Assembly (NCBI RefSeq): GCF_003062295.1
Contig: NZ_PYCN01000013.1
Span: 1-64,000 of the forward strand
DNA: 64,000 bases
Reading direction: 5' to 3'
Source of the DNA: Bradyrhizobium algeriense
GTDB taxonomy: Bacteria; Pseudomonadota; Alphaproteobacteria; Rhizobiales; Xanthobacteraceae
Shown piece by piece: positions 1-7,790 of this stretch. The first letter of the stretch is position 1. Each line of letters begins with the position of its first letter. The notes under the pieces were generated by a model. That model had not been told where the DNA came from, ran no database searches, and worked only from the letters and a program-made list of their open reading frames with translations. Position numbers and translations under genes: made by a program.

Positions 1-266
1 CGTGCGCGCTGATATCCATGATGGCCCGGAGCACCACACGCTCCAATCAGAGGCCGGATACATTGATGCAAGACCGCATCTGCCAGGTTGACGAAACCTC
101 TTGCAACGCGCGGCCGGACCATACATTCGGGTCATTCGCGTGGGTTTGGCCGGACCACGGCGACTTCCGGTCTGCCACGGTGAACAGACACCTTTCAGGA
201 TAGGAGGGGATGTCTCAAAGGTGCCAGGTTCAGCCATTCGGTATCGAACTAGCGGATCGGCGCTTT
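1..266. other. Left edge with no recognisable gene
   Basis: Short open frames exist on the plus strand here, but none has a convincing ribosome binding site or protein-like composition, and they overlap the 3' end of the minus-strand gene that follows. The edge may hold the end of a gene lying outside the window, but I see no support for one. I see no RNA gene or repeat. Confidence 0.4.
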
Positions 267-857
267 CTACTCTTGGTCGCCACCAGTCGGCACCCAATCC
301 TGGGGGAGCCTGTGCCATGGCTGATCAGGAAAACGTCTCGCTGTTTCCTCCTTGACCTTCCGCTCGCGCCAGATTGGTCCGCCGATGTGCCATTCAGCTT
401 CTTCTTCTCCGAAGTCGGCAGTGAGGCGCTGTGGAATGTGATACTCCGCGTCCCAGACAGCGATAATCTCCATGTTCTGGATCGCGGGATCTTCGACACG
501 CGTGTCATGGCTCGGCTTGCCGCCTGCCCATACCGTTACGTTCAACGTTCCTACCGGCCACTGAACTGAATAGCGTATCTTCTGCAACTCTTTGTGCAGC
601 GGGAAACGGCCCAGATTCTTCCATCGACCGGACCTCAATGCCCGGCCTATGGATGGATGGGCAACGACGACTGTCGTCATCACGTTCGACGACAAGACAC
701 CTTCTGGCCCCGCCAAATTGTGCTCTCGACGCCGGAAGAAGCCGATGGCTTTGTCCGGCGTCACCTGGCCGTAGTAAATCCAGGCGGCTTCGCCCGCTAT
801 CGCATAAAGGGTTCCCGCCCTTAGATCGGCTCTGGCTTTAGGGTCAGCATCGAACAT
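267..857 (-). CDS. Hypothetical protein, weakly Imm26-like
   Basis: A 196-residue soluble protein without signal peptide or membrane segment. The opening part (a TLYAI strand followed by a YYGQV strand and then an IGFFRRRE stretch) recalls the start of immunity-protein-26-type domains, which begin with a beta strand and a YGRV-like strand, but the resemblance is weak and I would not assign that function. The C-terminal third is rich in Trp, Glu and Arg. The ATG start has no clear Shine-Dalgarno sequence, so the true start may differ. No toxin-like gene is adjacent, which argues against a toxin-immunity pair. The reading frame is the best one in the region, and I am fairly sure it is coding. 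Confidence 0.6.
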   Translation of the reverse strand: MFDADPKARADLRAGTLYAIAGEAAWIYYGQVTPDKAIGFFRRREHNLAGPEGVLSSNVMTTVVVAHPSIGRALRSGRWKNLGRFPLHKELQKIRYSVQWPVGTLNVTVWAGGKPSHDTRVEDPAIQNMEIIAVWDAEYHIPQRLTADFGEEEAEWHIGGPIWRERKVKEETARRFPDQPWHRLPQDWVPTGGDQE

Positions 858-906
858 GGTGCAAAGGAAAGGCGTTGATCAATTTCGCCGCCGGCAATCT
901 CGGCCG

Positions 907-1575
907 TCAGCGCGAGAACTGTGGTCCGGCGAGAGGCGGCGGGCGAGCCACCGACGATGACTGTACGGCCGATGATTGCGCCTTGGGTTGCGGAGGTTTG
1001 GGCTGCGGGATGGAGGCCGCCTGCTGGGCCGGGGCCTGCTGTGCCGGGGCCGGAGGCGTGAACGACATCTTCTGTCTGATGTCCTCCTCAACAGCCTTTA
1101 ATGCCGCAATGTTCTGGGCCATCTGCTCTTGCTTGGCAGCGAGTTGTTCTACGCCGCGCCGCACGACATCGAGATTGGACGCCAAGGGCGCAAGCTGCCG
1201 CATCGGGTCCGCGGAAGTTGCAGCCACGACCGGCGGCTTCGTCGTCGAAACGGGTAACACCCAGGCCAGCGCCGGAGCCCGGGCTACCAGCATCTCCGTT
1301 GCTGCATCACCGTAGGACTGCCAGCCAAGCGTGGCGCCGACACCGATGAGAACTGCAATAGAGAACCGGGTAAGGGAGCGGAATATTCGCTTGCCAATCG
1401 ACGGCCGGCCGCTCGCCAGCGGTCCCTCCCCGAAGCGGTAGTGATGGGGAGAATCGATCGACGGCTTCATGCGCCGTCTACCAATGCGCTGATCGGATCG
1501 GACGTCCGGATCGCGCGCAAGCCCGCCGTACGAAGGTTCTTCGGCTGTCAGTGGCGGGCTTTGCGAGTATAACAT
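907..1575 (-). CDS. Hypothetical single-pass membrane protein
   Basis: I chose the ATG at 1575 because a GGTGGAGG ribosome binding site sits five bases upstream; a TTG further out (1602) lacks this. The product is about 222 residues: a basic cytoplasmic N-terminal part of about 80 residues, one hydrophobic segment (around FSIAVLIGVGATLGW), a periplasmic region with a predicted coiled coil (ASNLDVVRRGVEQLAAKQEQ and onward), and a Pro/Gln/Ala-rich tail. Proteins with this plan occur in Bradyrhizobium as uncharacterised membrane proteins. The function is unknown; a membrane-tethered periplasmic coiled coil suggests a structural or scaffold role, which is only inference. Confidence 0.7.
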   Translation of the reverse strand: MLYSQSPPLTAEEPSYGGLARDPDVRSDQRIGRRRMKPSIDSPHHYRFGEGPLASGRPSIGKRIFRSLTRFSIAVLIGVGATLGWQSYGDAATEMLVARAPALAWVLPVSTTKPPVVAATSADPMRQLAPLASNLDVVRRGVEQLAAKQEQMAQNIAALKAVEEDIRQKMSFTPPAPAQQAPAQQAASIPQPKPPQPKAQSSAVQSSSVARPPPLAGPQFSR

Positions 1576-1732
1576 TGGTACCTCCACCGACGGTTCTTCC
1601 AAATTCTTGAGGGAAGAGGCGATGCTGGTTTGACGGAAGGGAGGCCGGAGCGCAGCAGCCCTGGGGCGTTTGTGAGATCGCCGCGCGATTTTGAGGCGTC
1701 CGCATACTCAGCGGCAATGGCTGCGCCGCGCC

Positions 1733-1999
1733 CTAGCCGAACCTCGCCCGCGAGCGCTCCCTCGCCTTCTCGGCCTCGACCTCGCGGTCACGCGGCGCGG
1801 CGTTGGTCTGCAGCGAGGCCAGCAAGCGCCGCGCACTGTCGGACACTTCGGAAACCGCGCGGTTGAACGCCTCGGCGTTGGCCTGCGACGGTGAATTGAA
1901 GCCGGAGAGTTTTCGCACGAATTGCAGTGCGGAAGCATGGATTTCGGCGTGGGTAGCCGGGGGATCGAAATTGAACAGGGTCTTGATGTTGCGGCACAT
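1733..1999 (-). CDS. DUF2277 family protein
   Basis: An 88-residue protein beginning MCRNIKTLFNFDPPAT and containing QFVRKLSGFNSPSQAN, the signature of the DUF2277 family. These are small cytoplasmic proteins found across bacteria with no assigned function. The length is normal for the family. The start is the ATG at 1999; a purine-rich AGGAGAAAACC lies directly upstream. The Cys-Arg-Asn opening is conserved in the family and may bind a ligand or metal, though this is not shown. Confidence 0.9.
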   Translation of the reverse strand: MCRNIKTLFNFDPPATHAEIHASALQFVRKLSGFNSPSQANAEAFNRAVSEVSDSARRLLASLQTNAAPRDREVEAEKARERSRARFG

Positions 2000-2129
2000 G
2001 GTTTTCTCCTCTGCACCCGCCGTCGATCAAGGACGAACGGCCGGTGCAAAATCCGACAGCATGGCCTATTCTGTCATGGATCACGCGGCGTGTTCACCCC
2101 TGTCGGTACATGCAAACAGCGAGTTCCCG

Positions 2130-2369
2130 ATGACCCATGTGACCTACAAGATCGTCGAACATGACGGCGGCTGGGCCTACACCGTCAACGGCGTGTTTTC
2201 CGAGCCGTTTCCGAACCGCGCCACGGCGCTGGCCGCCGCCCGGCGCGTGGCGGCCGAGCAGCGGGTGCCGGGCCGCACGGAAATGATCGAATACGAAACC
2301 CCGGACGGGCGTTGGCACTCGGAGACCGCCGCCGGCAATGACCGGCCAGAGACCGAAGTGGAGGGTTAG
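2130..2369 (+). CDS. Small DUF2188-like hypothetical protein
   Basis: A 79-residue protein starting at the ATG at 2130. It reads as an alternating strand-rich fold: MTHVTYKIVEHDGGWAYTVN, then FPNRATALAAARRVAAEQ (a helix with an Ala-rich face), then a YETPDGRWHSE strand. This strand-helix-strand plan, with aromatic residues and a YETPDG(R/K)W motif, resembles DUF2188-type proteins. The longer open frame upstream of 2130 overlaps the divergent DUF2277 gene and its promoter and is not coding. No operon partner is evident. Confidence 0.75.
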   Translation: MTHVTYKIVEHDGGWAYTVNGVFSEPFPNRATALAAARRVAAEQRVPGRTEMIEYETPDGRWHSETAAGNDRPETEVEG

Positions 2370-2488
2370 GCGGCGATCTGGTGACGGTGAAATAGCCGGT
2401 GTGCTAGGCTCCCTGCCAAGCGGTCCGCAAAGACAGCCGCAGCCTTGGAACAGCAAGCTTGGCACAGTAAGCCTTGGGGGAGACCATC

Positions 2489-3553
2489 ATGAATTTTTCG
2501 CACGCCGCCTTGTCGGCCGCCGCACTGGCCCTTACCTCCATCACCGCTTTCGCCGCAGACTATCCCGCGCCGAAACAGGGCGAGTGGATCGCCAGGGATT
2601 TCAAATTCCACTCCGGCGAGACGATGCCGGAGCTGCGGCTGCACTACACCACCATCGGCGAGCCGACCGGACAGCCGGTGCTGGTGCTGCACGGCTCGGG
2701 CGGCTCGGCCGCCAGCATGCTGACGCCGGGTTTTGGCGGCGAATTGTTCGGTCCCGGCCAGCCGCTGGATGCCGCGAAATATTACATCATCATTCCTGAT
2801 GGTCTCGGCCACGGCAAATCGTCAAAGCCCTCCGACGGCATGAAGACCGCATTTCCGAAATACAATTACGAGGACATGGTCGACGCGCAGTATCGCCTGG
2901 TCAAGGAAGGTCTCGGCGTCAAACATCTGCGACTCGTGATCGGTAATTCGATGGGCGGCATGCACACCTGGATCTGGGGCGGCAAGTATCCGCAATTCAT
3001 GGACGCGCTGGTGCCGATGGCGTCGCAGCCGACCGAGATGGCGGCGCGCAACTGGATGCTGCGGCGGATGATGCTGGAGACCATCAAGAACGATCCCGAC
3101 TACAATCGCGGCAACTACATCACCCAGCCGCGCATGATGAAATACGCCATCAACGCCTATGGCATCGCGACCGGCGGCGGCACGCTGGCCTATCAGGCGC
3201 TGGCGCCGACGGCGGCGAAAGCCGACAAGATGGTCGACGACCGGCTGGCAACCGCCATCACCGCCGATGCCAACGACTTCATCTACCAGTGGGAAGCCTC
3301 GCATGATTACAATCCAGCGCCGTCGCTGGAGAAGATCGAGGCCACACTGTTGTTGATCAATGCCGCCGACGACGAGCGCAACCCGCCGGAAACCGGCGTC
3401 ACGGATGCCGCGCTGAAGCGCGTCAAGAACGGCCGCCTGTTCCTGATCCCGGCCTCCAGCGAGACGCGGGGCCATCTCACGACCGGCAATGCAAAATTCT
3501 ACAAGAAGCAGCTGGAGGAACTGCTGCAGACCGCGCCGCAGCGGGCGATGTGA
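2489..3553 (+). CDS. Exported alpha/beta hydrolase, MetX-like
   Basis: A 354-residue protein with an N-terminal signal peptide (HAALSAAALALTSITAFAA, cleavage near AFAA-DYP). The ATG at 2489 follows a GGGGGAGA ribosome binding site; a TTG 15 bases earlier is less likely. The fold is alpha/beta hydrolase: an LVLHGSGG oxyanion strand, PDGLGHGKSS, the nucleophile elbow GNSMGGMHTW (Ser), a LLINAADDERNPP acid strand, and a late His in SETRGHLT. The overall layout resembles homoserine O-acetyltransferase relatives, but the signal peptide makes a periplasmic esterase or hydrolase more likely than methionine biosynthesis. The substrate is unknown. Confidence 0.85.
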   Translation: MNFSHAALSAAALALTSITAFAADYPAPKQGEWIARDFKFHSGETMPELRLHYTTIGEPTGQPVLVLHGSGGSAASMLTPGFGGELFGPGQPLDAAKYYIIIPDGLGHGKSSKPSDGMKTAFPKYNYEDMVDAQYRLVKEGLGVKHLRLVIGNSMGGMHTWIWGGKYPQFMDALVPMASQPTEMAARNWMLRRMMLETIKNDPDYNRGNYITQPRMMKYAINAYGIATGGGTLAYQALAPTAAKADKMVDDRLATAITADANDFIYQWEASHDYNPAPSLEKIEATLLLINAADDERNPPETGVTDAALKRVKNGRLFLIPASSETRGHLTTGNAKFYKKQLEELLQTAPQRAM

Positions 3554-3595
3554 GCCGGCACGCGCATTGAAGCGAGCACGCGATCCAATCGTCCG

Positions 3596-4369
3596 TCATC
3601 TCCGAAATTCGGGGCAGCTACCCCATGGGACGTTGCGCGCGAGGTTTTTGTCGGGACTACCTTTCAGCCCGGCATGCAGAACGTTCACTGCCTGCAACTC
3701 GTATCGGTCGGTGGCGAGATCATGCGAAAAGATCACGTCAATGGTCGTGTACCACCATATCAGGCAAAGGACACACGCAGGCGCGAACCGAACCTGGGGC
3801 AAGAAGTATTTGAAGTAAACGTGCGAAGCGGCGCTGCCCATATCCGCCACTTCTAGAGTATGGACGTATTCAGCGCCCATGCTGCGCATAACGGCATGGC
3901 CCGAAGCCAGCTGGCGATTAATAGACGCATCGGGTCCAGCAAGCTCTCTGACATGTGAGAGAAGCTGATCATTTACATTGCTGCTGAAAGATGCCGTCGG
4001 GCCCCGAAATCCCGCGTCCGACGGCCAAAACACGCCGTTCGACAGACCAGGCCATACCGTCCAGCGTTGCGCGCCGGCGCGCGACAATATGTTCTGGTAT
4101 TCATCACCGCCAATCGAACCGATGCTGCATTTCTCCAGCCCGAAGCGTTCGGAAAAGCTGAAAGCCCAGAGCAAGACCGGGAGCGCAAACAGCAATCCCA
4201 CGGGAGAAAGCAGTCCTATCGCAATCTTCGGGTTCGTGCCCAAGACGTTTTCCAATCGTGACGTTTCCAATCGTGGTGATGACCGTGCAGCGGCTCCTTC
4301 CACCAACCTCAGGCGGCGAGACCGTAGTTTGGCAGCCTGCTGCGCCTGGTACTCACCACAAATCCACAC
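3596..4369 (-). CDS. Hypothetical membrane protein, two TM segments
   Basis: An open frame of 257 codons starting with GTG. It encodes two hydrophobic segments, around IAIGLLSPVGLLFALPVLLW (about residues 49-70) and FAPACVLCLIWWYTTIDVIF (about 197-216), bracketing a soluble loop of about 125 residues. I do not recognise the family. No good ribosome binding site precedes the GTG, and a downstream TTG just before the first membrane segment could be the true start. The loop would lie outside the cytoplasm if the N-terminus is inside. Confidence is moderate because the codon pattern is less typical than that of its neighbours. Confidence 0.5.
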   Translation of the reverse strand: MWICGEYQAQQAAKLRSRRLRLVEGAAARSSPRLETSRLENVLGTNPKIAIGLLSPVGLLFALPVLLWAFSFSERFGLEKCSIGSIGGDEYQNILSRAGAQRWTVWPGLSNGVFWPSDAGFRGPTASFSSNVNDQLLSHVRELAGPDASINRQLASGHAVMRSMGAEYVHTLEVADMGSAASHVYFKYFLPQVRFAPACVLCLIWWYTTIDVIFSHDLATDRYELQAVNVLHAGLKGSPDKNLARNVPWGSCPEFRR

Positions 4370-4643
4370 GCAAGATCGATAGCACGTTCATGCTGCCCTT
4401 ATTTCAAGGCGGGTCAGTTCGATACGACTGTTGAGCCAGCCGTGGCTCGCATCAAGCCTGTGTACGGGACGGCGAGCCAGACGTCCTGATTTCGCACCGC
4501 ATCATTTTGGGAACGGCCCCATCGCATATTATTTGAGCGCGCATCCGCAAGCGGAGTCCGGTTGAATTGTCCGCGATACGATCCTCGAAACGATTCGTGG
4601 GTCGCATGCTCGCGAGGACAACGGCAACACAGCGGAGGACCGG

Positions 4644-4997
4644 ATGCGGAGGCTCGCGCAGTTCGTTTTGATCGCCTTTCTGCCGATGCTGGCCAGCACA
4701 GCGCTCGCCGTCGACCGGGGCCAGTTCGGCCATGTGCCGCCTGATATCCGCGCCTGGTTCAAGAGCGTGATCGCGCCGAACGGCGTGCCCTGCTGCGATG
4801 AGTCGGACGGACATCGCACCAGCTACGACGTTCGCGGTGGCGCCTATTGGGTTCCGATCGAGGGCCAATGGATGCAGGTGCCCGAGCGCGCGGTGATTCG
4901 CGACCAGGGTAACCCGATCGGCGAAGCCGTGGTGTGGTATGTGCATCACCGCGGCAGCATCATCATCAGCTGCTTCGTGCCGGCGGACGCGGTCTAG
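4644..4997 (+). CDS. Small exported hypothetical protein
   Basis: A 117-residue protein preceded by a strong GGAGGACCGG ribosome binding site. It carries a clear signal peptide (LAQFVLIAFLPMLASTALA, cleavage before VDRGQF). The mature part of about 95 residues has a CCDESDGH motif near position 50 and a further Cys near the C-terminus (IISCFVP), which could form disulfides or bind metal. Similar short secreted proteins with a GVPCCDESDGH core are common in Bradyrhizobium, and their function is unknown. It stands alone between oppositely oriented neighbours. Confidence 0.85.
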   Translation: MRRLAQFVLIAFLPMLASTALAVDRGQFGHVPPDIRAWFKSVIAPNGVPCCDESDGHRTSYDVRGGAYWVPIEGQWMQVPERAVIRDQGNPIGEAVVWYVHHRGSIIISCFVPADAV

Positions 4998-5061
4998 ATT
5001 CTCTCAAGATGACGCCCGCGACGCGGAATGATAATCTCACCGAAAACCTGAGGAGCCGCCC

Positions 5062-5664
5062 GTGACTGATTTTTCCGCCAGCGACCTCGCCGCGATCTAC
5101 CCCGCGCCCTCACCGCGCGTCATCGCAAAGGCGCGGCCGGAGATCGACGTCCATGCGAAAAAATTCATCGGCATGTCGCCGTTCTGCGTGCTGGCCACGT
5201 CAGGCGCGGACGGCAGCGTCGATGCATCGCCGCGCGGCGGCAATCCCGGCTTCATCCATGTCGCGGGACCGAACCTGCTCTTGATGCCGGATCGCTCGGG
5301 CAACAACCGCATCGACAGTTTTCGCAACATCGTCGAGGGAAGTGGCTTCGTGCAGCTGATCTTCTTCGTGCCTGGGATCGACGAGACGCTGCGCGTCGGC
5401 GGCAAGGGCAAAGTGTCCGCGGAGGCGGAGCTGATGGCCTCGATGGTGGAGTTCGGCAAACCGCCGCGCGCCGTGCTGCGCATCGACGTGAGGGAGGCCT
5501 ATTTCCACTGCGGCAAGGCGCTGATGCGCTCGAAATTGTGGGGAGGTGAGCGGGTGGAGCGCTCGGTGATGCCCAGCATCGGCGAAGTGATCCACGACCA
5601 GACAGGTCTTGGCGAGCGCGAAAGCCAGGACGTGATCTACGAGCGCTACAAGACGCAGTTGTAG
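5062..5664 (+). CDS. PPOX-class FMN-dependent flavoprotein
   Basis: A 200-residue protein of the pyridoxamine 5'-phosphate oxidase-like split-barrel fold, subgroup resembling MSMEG_1061. The GTG start at 5062 lies seven bases after an AGGAG. Supporting motifs are SPFCVLATSGADGSVDASPRG (strands that bind FMN phosphate in this fold), LLMPDRSGNNRIDSFRNI (the R-x-N-R-x-D segment typical of the subgroup) and VREAYFHCGKALMRSKLW near the C-terminus. Members are dimeric cytosolic flavoproteins; the physiological substrate is not known. A palindromic repeat follows directly. Confidence 0.88.
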   Translation: MTDFSASDLAAIYPAPSPRVIAKARPEIDVHAKKFIGMSPFCVLATSGADGSVDASPRGGNPGFIHVAGPNLLLMPDRSGNNRIDSFRNIVEGSGFVQLIFFVPGIDETLRVGGKGKVSAEAELMASMVEFGKPPRAVLRIDVREAYFHCGKALMRSKLWGGERVERSVMPSIGEVIHDQTGLGERESQDVIYERYKTQL

Positions 5665-5670
5665 AGCTCC

Positions 5671-5759
5671 GTCATGCCCGGGCTCGTCCCGGGCATCCAC
5701 GACTTAACGGTATCGCGGCGACGAAGACGTGGATGGCCGGGACAAGCCCGGCCATGACG
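5671..5759. repeat. Palindromic intergenic repeat, family A copy 1
   Basis: The element opens GTCATGCCCGGGCTCGTCCC and closes with the near reverse complement ending CCCGGCCATGAC, so the two ends can pair into a long hairpin with internal smaller hairpins. A second copy with the same ends and the same ATCCA/TGGAT inner segments lies at about 49027-49122. Both sit immediately after a gene. Such elements are dispersed in Bradyrhizobium intergenic DNA. Confidence 0.8.
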
Positions 5760-5795
5760 AAGTGATAGCGTTGCGTGCTAAAGCGAGCGGAACAC

Positions 5796-6281
5796 TCAGT
5801 CCCCGTTCTCCAAGCCGCCGACATGCTTCTGTGTGTAGAGATCAAGCCCGATGCGCTTGATCAAATCGAGTTGGGTTTCGAGGAAATCGATGTGATGTTC
5901 CTCATCCTTCATCACGCTCTCGAACAGATCGCGCGAGACGTAATCCTTGACGCCATGGCAATAGGTCGCGGCTTCCTGATAGAGCGTGCGCGCGGTCATC
6001 TCGGTTGCAAGATCGCATTCGATGATCTCCTGAACGTTCTGGCCGATGCGCAAGGGATCGAGCACCTGCATGTTGGGGAAGCCGTCGAGGAACAGGATCC
6101 GGTCGGTGAACTTGTCGGCGTGCTCCATCTCCTCGATGGATTCCTTGCGCCAGACCTTGGCCATTTCCAAAAGGCCCCAATTGTTCAGGAGCCGGTAATG
6201 CAGCCAGTACTGGTTGATCGCGGTGAGCTCGCTGCGCAGGCCCTTGTTGAGGAAGTCGATAACTTTGGGATCGCCCTGCAT
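5796..6281 (-). CDS. bfr: Bacterioferritin
   Basis: A 161-residue heme-binding ferritin that oxidises Fe(II) and stores Fe(III) in a 24-subunit cytoplasmic shell. The ATG at 6281 was chosen because the family starts MQGDPKVI and a GGAG site lies six bases upstream. Ferroxidase ligands are all present: E18, E51, H54, E94, E127 and H130. Met52, the axial heme ligand, is present too. It lies downstream of bfd, whose product releases iron from it, in the same orientation. A perfect ICE-type palindrome lies 44-62 bases before its start, so Irr control is likely (inference). Confidence 0.97.
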   Translation of the reverse strand: MQGDPKVIDFLNKGLRSELTAINQYWLHYRLLNNWGLLEMAKVWRKESIEEMEHADKFTDRILFLDGFPNMQVLDPLRIGQNVQEIIECDLATEMTARTLYQEAATYCHGVKDYVSRDLFESVMKDEEHHIDFLETQLDLIKRIGLDLYTQKHVGGLENGD

Positions 6282-6324
6282 GGTCCACTCCGATTTTCCC
6301 AGGCCAAACGCGACCTGCCACTGC

Positions 6325-6343
6325 ATTTAGAACGCTTCTAAAT
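6325..6343. promoter_or_regulatory. Perfect ICE-type palindrome, likely Irr box
   Basis: The 19 bases ATTTAGAACGCTTCTAAAT form a perfect inverted repeat (8-base arms, CGC centre) and match the core TTTAGAA-N3-TTCTAAA of the iron control element bound by Irr in Bradyrhizobium. The TAG stop codon of bfd (6338-6340) lies inside the palindrome, and the bfr start codon lies 44 bases further on. Placement suggests a bfr-specific promoter operator separate from any bfd promoter. Confidence 0.85.
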
Positions 6344-6694
6344 GAGTTTAGTGCCGAGAGCAACCGTTCCGCGAAAAAAGCGGTGGAAACGGCGGAAATC
6401 AGTGGAATTCGAAGGGGTTTTCAGCAGGCCGCGAGGGCGAAGGCGAGCAGCTTGCTGCGCAGGCTCGTCGTTGGCGGCCTGGCGGCTGTGCGGGCAACCG
6501 GAGCAGCATTCCTTGGCGCAGGCACCGAGCGCTTCGTCGATGATGGTCTTGATGGTGCGCGCGCACCGGCCGCATTCGGCACTGCAGCCGAGGCAACCAT
6601 AAATCTGTTTCGGATTTCGCGGCAGGTCCGTGGATGCGCTTACAGCATTACGGACATCGTGGTCGCTCAAAACGTTGCAGGAACAGACGATCAT
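6338..6694 (-). CDS. bfd: Bacterioferritin-associated ferredoxin
   Basis: A 118-residue [2Fe-2S] protein that donates electrons to bacterioferritin so that stored iron can be reduced and released. Cluster ligands are C4 and C6 (a CSC motif) and C41 and C44 (CGRC), matching the CxC...CxxC plan of Bfd. The domain ends near residue 65, giving an unusual tail of about 50 residues with another CCSGCP cluster followed by Arg/Phe-rich low-complexity sequence. Typical Bfd proteins are 65-100 residues. The tail reads into the ICE palindrome, which hints that it arose by loss of an earlier stop codon. It is the upstream partner of bfr. Confidence 0.9.
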   Translation of the reverse strand: MIVCSCNVLSDHDVRNAVSASTDLPRNPKQIYGCLGCSAECGRCARTIKTIIDEALGACAKECCSGCPHSRQAANDEPAQQAARLRPRGLLKTPSNSTDFRRFHRFFRGTVALGTKLI

Positions 6695-6876
6695 GAAACC
6701 GATAAAACCTTGGGTGATGCGACCTCATCGATATTTAAGAGCGCGACGAGATGCAAAAGGAAAAGCCGCATTTTCAAGCAATTCCAAACTGATGCCGGGG
6801 GAACACTGGAATGAATCTAAAAAGGCGTCGTTGCGGTAGGTCACACTGGCACTGATTTACCGGCAGGTTTTCGGCG

Positions 6877-7164
6877 TCAATCGCCACCACTGCCACCGCC
6901 GCCGCCGTCGCCACCGCCTCCTCCACTGTCGCCGCTGGAATCGCTGGACGAGGTCGAACTATCCGACGAAGAATTGTCGCTGCCGAACCATGAAAGCGGG
7001 TTCCAGCCGCCACCGCCGGAACTGTCGCCCGAGCCTATGCCGGAAGCGTCGCCACCTGTGCTCTCGCGCCTAGTCTTGCGGTTTTGCGCCCGGCTCATGA
7101 GCAGGTAGCAGATCAGCGACGTCCCGCCGACCGCCACCATGAATGCCGTCATTCCGCTCGTCAT
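6877..7164 (-). CDS. Small membrane protein with Ser/Gly/Asp-rich tail
   Basis: A 95-residue protein. I chose the ATG at 7164, which follows AAGGACAC. One N-terminal membrane segment (TAFMVAVGGTSLICYLLMS) is followed by RAQNRKTRR, a basic stop-transfer stretch, then a short WNPLSWF motif and a disordered tail made almost only of Ser, Gly and Asp. By the positive-inside rule the tail is cytoplasmic. Family and function are unknown. The low-complexity DNA (runs of GCC/ACC on the plus strand) makes the C-terminal length prone to change by slippage. Confidence 0.65.
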   Translation of the reverse strand: MTSGMTAFMVAVGGTSLICYLLMSRAQNRKTRRESTGGDASGIGSGDSSGGGGWNPLSWFGSDNSSSDSSTSSSDSSGDSGGGGGDGGGGGSGGD

Positions 7165-7345
7165 TGTGTCCTTGCGTTCCGGGGCTGAGGAGGAACCTTT
7201 GGTATCTACACACCGCAATTTGCCGGTTCGTCCCATTTTCGTCGCCCCGGACGCACAGGCCGTTCATTGATCATTCAAGCGAAATGTGGAACTTTTGCCG
7301 GGACAAGATTTGACGTCCTTTGCTCCCCACGAGAAAGGTGAAGCC

Positions 7346-7656
7346 ATGAAGAAGACATTGATGGCGCTCGGCGCCGCCGCCGCATTGACCGTTTCGGCCG
7401 TAGCGATCCCCGCTCCCGCCCAGGCGCAGCGCGGCGTTGCAGCGGGCGTCGCCGCCGGATTGATCGGTGGCGCCATCGTCGGCGGCGCGATTGCTTCGCA
7501 GAACGGCTACTATTATGGCCCGGCTATTATTCCCCCGGCTATGGCGGCCCGGCCTATGTCGTCGATCCCGGCTACGGCGAATCCTGCTTCTGGCAGCGGC
7601 AGCGGTTCTGGGATGGTTACGGCTGGCGGGTCCGCAACGTCAGGGTTTGCGACTAG
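7346..7656 (+). pseudogene. Glycine-rich exported protein, frameshifted paralogue
   Basis: The ATG at 7346 follows GAAAGGTGAAGCC. The first 58 residues form a signal peptide (MKKTLMALGAAAALTVSAVA) and a GVAAGVAAGLIGGAIVGGAIAS glycine-zipper segment, nearly the same as in the gene at 7978. After about 7517-7522 the open frame departs from the paralogue and reads low-complexity sequence to 7696. Shifting one base restores GYYSPGYGGPAYVVDPGYGE, then RFWDGYGWRVRNVRVC and a stop at 7654-7656, aligning with RFWDGYDWRYRRVEIC of the neighbour. One base is therefore missing from GGCCCGGC. It is either a real frameshift or a sequencing error in a C run; function is unknown. Confidence 0.8.
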
Positions 7657-7759
7657 AGCGCTATCGGTTCTGATTGCATCAGAACCGAAGCTCTAGATTC
7701 TAGTTTTGACGCGTTTTCTTCACGCGAACCGGTATCCACTTCGCTCGAAAACGCTATGG
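7656..7759. repeat. Rhizobiales-type intergenic repeat
   Basis: The stretch contains a palindrome CGGTTCTGATTGCATCAGAAC followed by GCGTTTTCTTCACGCGAACC and CTCGAAAACGCTATGG. I recognise this arrangement as a repeat that recurs between genes in many Rhizobiales genomes. It directly abuts the restored stop codon of the preceding gene. Confidence 0.65.
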
Positions 7760-7790
7760 CGAGCCGTTCATCTTCATTAAATTGCGTCTA

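Noticed and set aside
5671..5759. Palindromic repeats considered as a CRISPR array
   Set aside because: The elements are single, self-complementary and far apart; there are no regularly spaced repeats with unique spacers and no cas genes.
6400..6700. Cys clusters near CCSGCP in the Bfd tail as a possible separate zinc protein
   Set aside because: They are in frame with the Bfd domain and have no own start or ribosome binding site.
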